Origin: Zygaena filipendulae
Taxonomy: Eukaryota; Arthropoda; Insecta; Lepidoptera; Zygaenidae
Length of the DNA: 64,000 bases
Assembly (NCBI GenBank): GCA_907165275.2
Contig: OU015663.1
Location: 5,592,501 to 5,656,500 of the forward strand
Reading direction: 5' to 3'
The position numbers were made by a program, and so were the translations under genes. The notes under the pieces are model-generated. The model was not told the DNA's origin. It did no database searches and was given only the letters and a program-made list of their open reading frames with translations. Below, in pieces: positions 48,601 through 60,600 of this stretch (its first letter is position 1; each line of letters begins with the position of its first letter).

Positions 48601-51600
48601 ATTATGTATATTAGTATAGATTCAGGTTTTGGAATACGAGACAGGGTAGTTTCATCTTGATATAGAGTTCTTGCGGGAAGTTCAAAATTGATGCAGGTAT
48701 TTGTATTGTATTGTAGCTTGTTTGTAGCTTCAAGCTTGTATTTAAAATAAGCTTACAATAAATATGTAATTAAGGATTCTACTTTACACTATTCTACCTG
48801 TACTTCGGTAAATAACAAGGAACTGCAATAAAAAGGCAATTTTAAAAGAAAATTCCCTTGAATTATGCATACAACAGTCGTCCATTTACAAAATATATAG
48901 ACATCGATGTTCTTGGCTCAAGTATAAATTTATTCCGTGCCGGTAACTAAAACAAACGTCTATGAATTAAAGTGAAGCCACGGAACAACAGACTGCGAAA
49001 ATTGTAGTAATATTGGGTAATAATTTTGATGATTTAGTGCTGGTGCCGCGTTCCTTCACAGCGGCAATTACTATGCGGTCGGTCGGCCGCGGAAGGAAGC
49101 GGTACGTCGATCCCCGGCCGCTATCATTTGAATACTTACTCCATTCGCAGACACATCGCTATTTATAGAGCTGTATTTCATGGTATGCAGTGACGTTTTA
49201 TTGTTACGATACATGTCATAGCATCCGATGTTTATTACAGGAGGGTATGCAAATTAAGTGTTGGTTTGAATGTAGATATTTACGCATAAAGCGTCACGAT
49301 TGGATTTCATATATCTGTATATGAACTGCCATGAGTGAGACATTAACAAATTTGAAGCTTATACCTTCTTTCCTTTATCACTGCAAGACATTTAGCATTT
49401 AGATATTTAGCATACATATTGTCAGGATTACAGAAAAGAACATTGGGTCCTTTCAATCCAGGAATTGCCGCGGGAACTCCGAAATTAACGCGGGGAACAT
49501 CTAGTAATAAAAAAAATTACTTATTATATTGTATTCGTACTCACATTGCACTCGCAAGAGAACGGCGTTGCTCGCGGACTCGCCCCTCGCGTTGGCCGCC
49601 CTACACTCGTACATGCCCGCTTGTTCTCTCGTCACCTTCTGTAGCACTAGCGAGCTGGTACTCACTATCACACCCAACGTTGTGTTCTGTGTCACCAGTC
49701 TGTCCTAATGGAACCATTGGTTTTGTTAAATGATCGTTAACGCTATAGAATACTAACGGCTGCACTCAGAGTCGACTTTAATGATTACTTAATTAAGTAT
49801 AGATTTTTAAAACAAAACTGCGGCAATCAGACAAGTTTATTAAATTAATGTTAGTTGGGATTTACCTAATTAAGTTACATCTCGTTAAATGCCAATTAAC
49901 ATTAATTTACTGAACGTCTCTGATTGTTTTGTTTTGTTTTAAAAATCTATACTTAATTAAGTAATCATTAAAGTCAACTCTGAGTGCGGCCGTAAGGAAC
50001 GTATCGTCAAGTGGTCACGGAAAATTGGACTTTGGTTTAAACGATTTTACGTGACCACGTGACATGGCGAATAGCGTGTGTGTGATATCTATACTAATTT
50101 ATGTTTATAGAGTAAAAGTTTATGAGTTTGTGAGTTTTTGACGTTGTAAGGGGTAGTGTCTGGATCTACTGAATCTATTTTGAAAATTCTTTCATTTATA
50201 GGAAGCTACAGTGATCCTGAGTATCATAGGGTACTTTTATTCCGGAATTCCCGCAGAAACTCCGGAGTTTGTGGGTTCGTGTGTTTGTGAGATTGTAAAG
50301 AAAGAAAGAAGAAAGAAAGAAAATACATTTATTTTAGCACAACACACAAGAAAAAGAAACAGACATAAACAGTGTCTAATCTAAAGAGATATAGATCACC
50401 AACTCAGCATTAGCATTGTAGGGAATCACTGAATCTACTAAACTGATTTTAAAAATTCTTTCATTCATAAAAAGCTACAGTGATCCTGAGTGACATAAGG
50501 TACTTTTTATCCCAGAATTCCCACGGGAACTCCGAAGATTGTGAGGTTGTAGGGGGTAATCTCTGGATCTACTGTACCTACCGATTTTGAACATTATTTC
50601 TCTTACAGAAAGCTACAGTGATCCTGAGTGACGTAAGGTACCTACTTTTTATCCCAGAATTCCCGCGGGAACTTCGGAGATTGTGAATTTGTGAGGTTTT
50701 AGGGGGTAACCCCTGGATCCACTGAACCGATTTTAATAATTCTTTCACTTATAAGAAGCTACAGTGATCCTGAGTGACATAGGGTACTTCTTATCCCGGA
50801 ATTCCCACGGGAACTCTGAAATTACCGCGGGCGAAACCGCGGGGGTCAGCTAGTAGTTTATACTTATACAACAACTAAATTGACTCCTGTTGTGAGTTAA
50901 ATTTCAAATAAATTAATCGTATCGCTGACTAACGCCGCTAACTTTTTAAATTTAGTATATACAAATTGTAAAGACATGAGTAATTAGCAAAAATTGTATT
51001 AAATTTTACCATATAAAACAACTTTGTACATTATTGAATAAGGTAGTAGAAAACTTTACTGATTAGAATTTGATTGACAAGAAAATGGCATTGGAAATTA
51101 TTAATTTCGAAAATTAATTAATGTTTGGAGACGTTGTTCTGGTTAAGAGAAAATTCATAAGGTCTCGACGTCGCGTCGCTCAGTGCTATTATACTATGTT
51201 GGTATTTAAAATATCTATAACAAAGCTTTCACAACGGAATTTGCAATTTGTACATTTCCCTACAAACGGTCATAAGCTTATCAAAAATCACAAATTAAAA
51301 TTCCTCATGTTAACACATGAATTTAAGGTAATATATTGTATGTACTACACAAATAGATTAACAGACATCAAGATTCATGAATCAATCTATATGTCGTGGG
51401 CCAATTCATGATGTGGGCGGCCATTTCATGTAATGGTAGCATTTCATGAAATAGTTGGCCACATCATGAACTATCGAATTTTGTCTTTGGCTTGGTCACC
51501 AGTTCAAACCTAGCCCAATCAAGAATGTCGCGGTGCTCTACGCCCTGCATAAAGTCAAAAAGTACTTGTGACTAGACACTACTTGTAATCAGTTCATAAT

Positions 51601-54600
51601 GTGGCCGGCCATTTCAGAAAATGCCACCATTTCATGAAATGACTGGCCACGTCATTATGAATTGAACAATTCTTAGATGTGGCCACGACATATACAGAAA
51701 TATTTTTTATTTTGAGCGCAAAATTTGATAAATTAAACTTAAATGAGTTTTATTAAACATATATTTTTTTATTTTTATAAGTCTTGTACAAAAATATAAA
51801 GTTGTCACCAACGAAAGATGTTTACTTTGATATTAATTTTATGGATACTCCGTCCGGGAGGAGGTTTCACCTCCGCTGCAACCCCGCCGCGTACGCCGCA
51901 CGACGCGCGTGGCCATTGATATTATCACGAATAGATAGTGTCCATATTTTGCTGATTTAAAGTCGAATAAAAAATATAAAAAGTTTCAAACAAATACCTA
52001 ATGGAAATGTTATTCTATTACTGATACTGATTGCTTAAAAAATATTCCTGTATATGTGAATATGTTCGTTTGTCGTTTGGGTTATGAGTATTACACACTT
52101 ACATTATGATACCAGGATATTTTGTGCTCCCTTGGGTTCGCGTGGACATTGCACTCGAAGTACACATCGTCACCCTCTTCGATGTCATTCGGTTTCAATT
52201 TGCTACCAAGCGTCAGTGACACCAGTGGACTGTCTGGAGGATAACTTTCAGTAAAAATTCAGAAGCTACTAGCTGCTTGCGTTAAATTTATTAATTCGAA
52301 TTTAAGTCTAATGAGAGGGGTTTTAAAAAAAAAATAATACAAAATTATAAGTAAACTGACATTATTTTATGTAAGCTGCACAATGCACGTACCTATTTCT
52401 TTTTATGATAAAAAACCTAGTAAAAGACTTGCATTAAATAGACGTTAATCTTCGAGTTTAGATTAAATATTATTAATAGCTGAAATAACTATCTATACTT
52501 TATCCTGGATGACAGACTGACGGATCAACGCATAGCCTAAATCGCTGATCATAGAGAACTAAAACTTGGAGGGTGTGTTCTTTGTATGACGTAGGCATCC
52601 GATAAGAAAGGATTTTCTGTAGTTCTACCCCTAAGGGGTTAAAAAAGGGGGCTAATTTTATATGGAACAATTCCGCAGGGACTCCGAAATTATCGCGGGT
52701 GAAACCGCGCGAGACAGCAAGTGAAACTATAAATAATTAGAATAAAGTTCACAGAAGACTTTATTTCTTTTTTGGAGATAGTAAAGAAATAAAAAGTTGC
52801 TGTTTTGTTTTCCATGATAATAGTTAATTATTATTTCCGCGATTATTATTTCCATAAAATATTTACGGTCTCCAATTTCTATCTTTTTACCTAGAAATTT
52901 TATAAAGAGTAAAGTTTGTAGCGGAAACTATCGCCCGGATTCTAACAACTATTTCACTTATAGAAAGCTACAACATCCCTGAGTAATATAGAATACTATT
53001 TAAACAAAGAGATCCGAAGGACGTCCAAAAATAACGTAGGTTGAACCGCAGGCAACTGTTAGTAAGATCGCTAGATAAGTTTTGTAATATCACTTATTAC
53101 ATCAAAATAATTTCAAACCCAATTATAAGGTTTATATGTGGGCGTCCACGTAAAAAGGTACCAGTAGTGGGGTATTAAGTTAAGACTAGATTCGGTATCT
53201 AGGATAGTCAATTGATAGTAACGATTAAAATAATGTTCAAAAACTAGTACAGTTTTTTTTTTTACAGACATTTGAAGTTGAAACTCTGAAAAAGCTTGAT
53301 TTAAGAAAAAAGCATTTTAAAAGTTTGTGTGAAATAAAAAAACACACTTCTACTTGCTTGTTACATAAATTTTTATTTATTATTGTAATTTGTGTTGTAT
53401 TGTATTATATGAAATTGAAGAAAATTCAGCATTTATTTATAATAATCAACTAAAATCACGGACGCAATTTTTTCACCAAACTTTACAGAACTGCTTATAT
53501 CTCGGAAACTAAATGCCGTGAACTCGTAACTTTTATCTTGGACGCCCACATGTCTAGGCTATGGTGAATGATTCCCAGCGCATATGGTACTAACATACAA
53601 CGTTGAGTAACAGCCGGTCATCGATGTCTTTGCCCGGCAGCGCTGGGTTGGTCGCCTCGCATTTCACTGTCACGCCATTGTCTTGCGGTGAAGGTGGAAA
53701 CACCAGAGTGCTCACTGTCCACGTATCGTTAGAGTTACTACTTATCTGTACCAAAAAAAAAAAATTTTTAGTCACACTTGAACAGTGAACTAAATATTAT
53801 CTTTGAATACAAATAGGTATTTAAAGTTATTAGCAATCATAAGCATACAACGGTATTCAGCGCATGCAGACTCATTGACCTGAAACTACGTCATTTGGCG
53901 TGAATTTAATTTTTCGCCGTATCACGCACATATCGATTGGTTTAAATATGTTTTTCAATAAAACTACCTCTCCATGTATAATATATCTATGTTACCAATT
54001 TAATGTTGACCTTCATTAGACTAATGATCCATATTGCTTTATCTATCACGAGTCCATAAGTGAGATGAAGAAGACATCAATTCAATATATTTAATTAGAT
54101 AGACCCAAAAATTACAAAGCTGACTTACACCTGTATGAAAGCTTCTGTTCTCCTTGTACCAAGTGATGAGGGCTGGAGGTCTGCTCCCTTCGGAAGCACA
54201 TTGGAGTGTCGTTGGTACGCCAGCTGTTTGCTGCTGTGGCTTATTTAGCAGCGCAACGGAGAGGGGTGGCACTGATTGAACCAGAAATATTTTATGATAA
54301 AAACACTCGTATACTCAAAAAATAAAGTCTAAATTACCCCGGTAACTTTAGAAATTTCATACAGTTTTGATCTCTCAAGTGCTTAAGATGTTATATTATT
54401 TATATTCGGTCTTTACACTTTTAGTAAACATGTAGAGCAATAAGTTGCGTGGTACAGCATTTGCATATCTGGATGTCAAATAATTAAACAACGAGTAATA
54501 CACGATCTCTCCATAATCATTGCTTGTTTGTTTATCTTTCATAGTCACATTTTTATATCTTTTAAGCATGGCGCCCCTTTTTTGATTAACTTTATAAACA

Positions 54601-57600
54601 AAAGGAAAACAAAGTTGACTTACAATTCATTTCCAGTCTAACGACTTTCTCCTGCGGTGGCACTAGATTAGTATTCGACGCTCGACATTTGAATGTTGTG
54701 TTCAAGTCTTCCCTCTTCAAGTGTGGCCTTTCTAATCGATTCACCACTACGTGGGTGTCTGTCCTCGCGCCGATGTACTGCGGGGCCGGGGTGCCGTTGA
54801 TTACCCATGTCACCATTGGTTCAGGGCGACCTGATGACACCATCATTGAAAATAAAAATTCTAATTAGTCGGTCAATTAGAAAATTAAAAATCAATAGAC
54901 ACGTATTTTTTTATTTATCAAATAAATGAAAATACACAGATATAAAGCTCATTAAAGTTTAGGGTGGGGGCTCGTGACGTCACTTACCGCTACAAGTCGC
55001 CATACAAACTGCACTGGTTAGTGACATCACGCGAAATTTCAACTCAATGTATCGCCGTTATTTTTTGATTACGTAAAAAAAGAAAAAAATACGTGTCCAA
55101 TATTTTTAATTAATCTACAAGACGGAATGAAAAAAATTAGTCAAATAGCCCATTTATTATGTTCAGTACTGAAGTTTAGTCAAGACTTCTTTGATTAATG
55201 ATATATAATTTGAAGGAATATTTGATACCTAACTTAAAATTACATTTACATTACATTTATTTAATTCTTTATTGATATAAAAAAGGTACAAATTTACACT
55301 AAGTACCTAACCTAAATAATCAATTGAAAAAAGTGTTGTTTGCTCTAAAGATACAAATATCATCATCATCATCATATCAGCCGAAAGACGTCCACAGCTG
55401 GACATAGGCCTACGCCAAAGATACCTTTCCAGTATCTATATAAAACATAATAAGAAACAGAAAAATTGAAATCCTTGAAGCTTGTTAAAAATATGAGATT
55501 ATCCACGGATAAGGCCATCACAGAGACCTCGCGCGCCGAATGAATTCTAGAGTGGAGCTATAACAATAAAGATATACCTAGCTTACTCCAACTAACAATA
55601 TCTGTTACTGCAGTAACGTAAAACTTAATCTTATTTGCTTTTCTTGTGCTCAACAGTTTTTAAGTTGTGTACGAGTTTTCCTACCCAAAATTTGTTTTTA
55701 AATAACGTTCCAATTATGAACATGGTTATAGCCCCAGTATTTTGCCAAATTGCTAACAGGTGACATTCAATAGTATATTTCATTACAAGTGCGGAAAGGC
55801 TGTCATTGCAAAGAGTTCCGACAAATGTCGACCCGAGCCGAGGCGCAGCCGAAGTGAGTCGTATTAGTAATACGAAACCTACGTTGCGCAATACAAAAAG
55901 TTTGTCAAAGTCGTTTCGCCATTTTTGACAGTTGGGAAAGAGAACGCACGAGTTTGGAAAAGGTAAAGAAAAAGCTCGAGCATGTAATAACCCACTTCCC
56001 GAACGCTATACGTCCCTGCAATATGCCACTTTTTGAGCAACTGTATTAAAAAATACTTTCTACATTACTAAATTTGGGATGTATTTTTCAAAACAACATT
56101 CTCAATTTGAATCATTAACTTTCATCCTGGTAAAACTTTAGTTTGCTTAAAAAGTCAAACGAGCCTCAGTCGTTATTTAGACATTTTTCTTTAAACAATT
56201 GAAAGTCCTAAACAGTCGGTGCTGTCCAGCCCGCTGAATCATTACAATTGGTGGGCACACAGGCGAGGATAATCCGTGCGCCCCGTACTGGCGCGCCGCC
56301 AGCCAGTCCATGCTGCGGACTTTTCAATGAACTCATTCGAATGGAATATCTCTTCCAGTGTTGCCATAAAGGAAATCAAGCAGGAAAAATTCGAGCTAGA
56401 TTGTCAACATGGTTTTTTTTTGGTGGAAAAACAAAAAGAACACATTTTCGTTTAATCTTAATAACGTTCTCTACTGCCAGAAGCAGAATTTTTAATTAAT
56501 TACAAAATGTACTGGATTTCAAACTAATTCAACTAAAATTAAAAACGTGTAATAAAAGCAGCGTATTATTATTAATACATATAAAAATAACAATGCTCGA
56601 AAACCTAATTTTAAACCAACTGTCTATTGGAATAAATTTTATAGATAGATAACATAGTCCTAACTCCACCTATAATATAAAAAAAAAAAAAAAATTATCT
56701 ATGTTCATGTGCTTTGCCACCCACTACATGGGCGGGCTGTCAAAGTAGTATTTGTGGTAGAATGCCTTTCTTGTTTTTTGGAGAATAAAACGTTTTTGTT
56801 TCAATTTACTAAAGAATTCTTGTTTAATTTCAACTCGTTTAGGTTATGGGCCCAGACCCACGCGAGTGATAAACAAAGAGCAAAAAATAATATAGTGAAA
56901 TTGTGTTGAAAGTTTTGAAACAAGTGCCGTATGTAGGTTATTATTTATAACTTAACAAAGAATAAAACCACTGCGTGTTCTTAACCTAAAAAAAAAGAGG
57001 TAAAATGGAAGTCGGAAAGACAATGAATCTCGAAAAGTTCGACGGAACGAATTTTAAGCAATGGAAATTTCAAATAAAATGCGCTCTGCGTGCCAAAGGG
57101 TTAGATATTTATGTACCAAAACCAGAAATAGATTTAGCTCAATGGAATAAAGATGATGGATTGGCAATGTTCATAATAACCTCAGCCATGGATTTGAAGC
57201 AAGTAGCCCTTGTTGAGAATTGCGAATCTGCATTAGAGGTTATGACTAAGCTTGAATCTATATTTGAGCAAAAATCAGAAATGACTAAAATGATGCTACA
57301 TGAACGCTTCTACCAGTATAAAATGTCACCGGCAGATAGTATTGCTCAGCATATAGCTAAAGTTGAAAGTTTGGCTAAGCAATTAAAAGAAAATGGAGAA
57401 GACATCAGTGAAACTGCAATCATTACTAAAATTTTGAGTACACTGCCTCCCAAGTACAGATCTCTTCGCCAGGCTTGGATATCACTTGATCCAAGTAAAC
57501 AATCTATCATAAACTTAACAGCTAGATTATTAGACGAGGAAGCCAGTTTAACCGTAGAAGAAGAGAATGAAACAGCTTTATTAGTAGCAAAACAAAGTTC

Positions 57601-60600
57601 AAAGAAGAAAATTATTCAACCCATAAAACCAAATAAAGGGTCACATGAAAATTCACACCACTTTGTTTGTTATAACTGTGGGAAACGTGGTCATTTTGCA
57701 AAAGATTGCTATGCTCCTAAACAAAACCGAAGTCAAGGAGACATGAATATGTTGGCCTTTAATGTAGCCAAGTGTGATTGGACAGACAATGATGAAAGTG
57801 GTATATGGATATTGGACAGTGGTGCTTCAGCACACATGTCTTATAAACGTGAAAATTTTGCAGAATTATATGAGTATACAGGATCCCCACTGAAATTAGG
57901 AAACCAAGAGGCTGTAGAAGTGGTTGGCCAAGGAAATGTGTTGATTAATAAGTGTGTCAATAATCAGTGGGAGACAAGTATCCTGAAAAATGTTCTATAT
58001 GTACCTAAATTAAGAAGAAACCTGTTTTCCGAAGGAGTAGTGACAAGACAAGGTTATAGTATTTTGAAGAGACACACTGATGCTTTAATTTATAAGGACA
58101 ATAAAATAGTAATGTGTGCGTCTTTACTAAATAACAACTTATATAAATTAAAAGTGAAAACAATTCAAAATCCAGTTTGTAATGTAGTGCAAAAATTAGA
58201 TCTTAAAATCTGGCATGAACGTTTGGGACACTTGAATATCAATGAAATACAGAAAATGTGTAAAAACAATGTGATTACTGGTGTGGACTTATCAGATTGT
58301 GACAAGTTTGTGTGTGATGGCTGTGCTTATGGTAAGCATGCTCGTCGGCCATTCCAGAAATCAAATAGAGGGGTACTGCAACCAGGTGAGGTTGTTTACA
58401 GTGATGTTTGTGGACCATTCAACGTGCCATCTGTACAAGGTATGAAATACTTTGTTATTTTTAAAGATGCTGCCACAAGTTTCAGATATGTGTACTTCAT
58501 AAAAAATAAATGTGATGTGTTGGACTGTTTTAAAAAATATAATGCAAAAATTAAAAAGATTTTTCCACGTGGTGTACAAATATTACATACTGATAACGGG
58601 GGAGAATACACAAGTAAAGATTTCAAACAATATCTAGATAGTGAGGGTATTTCTCATGAACTAACTGCACCTTACACACCTGAACAAAATGGCCGGGCTG
58701 AAAGAGAAATTAGAACAATTGTGGAGAGTGCTCGATCTATGCTTTATGCCCGTGGTGTACCTCTCAATTTATGGGCAGAAGCAGTTAATTGTGCAGTTTA
58801 CTTATTAAATCGCACATCTTCTAGCCAGACACCAAATGTTACACCCATGGAGCTATGGAGTGGTGTAAAACCTAGTTTAGATCATGTGAGAGTGTTTGGG
58901 TGTGAAGGATATGTCCATGTGCCAGATCAGCTGAGAAAGAAACTTGATTGTAAAAGTCATAAGATGATGTTAGTTGGTTATGATAATACTAACTACAAAA
59001 TGTTTGATCCAAACACAGAAAAGATAACAATTTCAAGAAATGTCATTTTTAATGAGCAGAAAGGTCCTGAATTAAGAAGGAATGAAGCTAAACTTTTTAT
59101 CGGTGATGATGAAGATCCAGAATCTTGTGAGGTGATTGAGAGGAATACTACTAATACTAGTGATCAAGATGGTGAAAGTGAAAACAGCACATACACTGCC
59201 ACTGATGAGAACGATGAGACATATGAACCTTCACAAGAAATTGATCTTTCTGACATGGATATTTCACATATCAATGTGCGTCCAAGAAGAAATCGCCATT
59301 TTGAGGCAAATTTAACAGAGTTAAATGTTCCTATGTCCTATATTGAAGCTGTGAATAGTAAAGAATATAAATTATGGTTAGAAGCTATAAATGAAGAGCT
59401 AGAAGCTCATCGTACCAACAAAACCTGGAGTTTTGTTGATAAGGAAAACCAGAGAACTATAACATCAAAATGGGTTTTTAATATTAAAACAAACCAAGAT
59501 GGTCAAGTGGATAGATATAAAGCTCGACTTTGTGCCCGTGGGTTTACACAAATTGAGGGCATAGATTACAATGAAATATTTTCACCTACCACAAGATATG
59601 AGTCAATAAGGATACTTTTGTCCATTTCTGCTGAATTTAACTGGAATATAAGGCAGTTAGATGTGAAAACTGCTTTTCTGTATGGAGAATTGGAAGAGGA
59701 TATTTTTATGGAGATCCCAGATGGGGTGAAGGCACCAGAAAATAAAATATGTAAATTGAATAAATCATTATACGGTTTAAAACAGGCATCTCGCTGTTGG
59801 AATAAGAAATTTACTAATTTTTTATTAAAGTTTGGTTTTGTTCAGTCACAAGCAGACAATTGTGTTTTTGTAGGCAATTTTCACACCATTAAAGCCTTGT
59901 TAATTCTGTATGTTGACGATGCTTTGATTATGTCACAGTCAAATACAATACTAGATCAAATTGTAAGTTATCTGAAACAGGGGTTTAATATCAAGGAGTT
60001 GAACTTAAGTAGGTTTGTTGGCTTAGAAATTTTAAAAACTGATAATTTTGTGTGTATTAGTCAGAGGCAATATATTGAGCAGATAATAAACAAATTTAAT
60101 ATGAGTACAGCACACCCCTGTAATACACCTATTGATGTGAATATTCAAATGACAAAAAATGTGGATAGTGAGCAAATTAATTTTCCTTACAGAGAAGTCA
60201 TAGGGTCACTGTTGTTTCTATCTACAGCAACTAGGCCAGATATTTCATATGGTGTCAATCTGTTAAGTAGATATATTAATAAACCAAGTATACATCATGT
60301 TACTCAGCTTAAGAGAATAATTCGGTATCTAATTAAAACTAAAGATTTATGTATTAAGTATCAAGGTCATGAAAACTTAATTGGATACTCAGACTCAGAT
60401 TTTGCTGGTGATTTGGATACTAGAAAATCAACAACAGGTTATATTTTTATGTTAAATGGTGGTCCCATATCTTGGGCTAGTCAAAAACAATCTTGTATTG
60501 CCCTATCAACAACTGAGGCTGAATTTATGGCTGGATGTGAAGCTGCCAAGAATCTGTTATGGTTAAGACAGTTTTTCAAAGAAATTGATATTGATCAAAA

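Noticed and set aside
55560..56230. Possible coding relic around an 86-codon frame (55631-55891)
   Set aside because: Repeat-like texture (CGAGCCGAGGCGCAGCCGA) but no transposase or polymerase motif I could defend.
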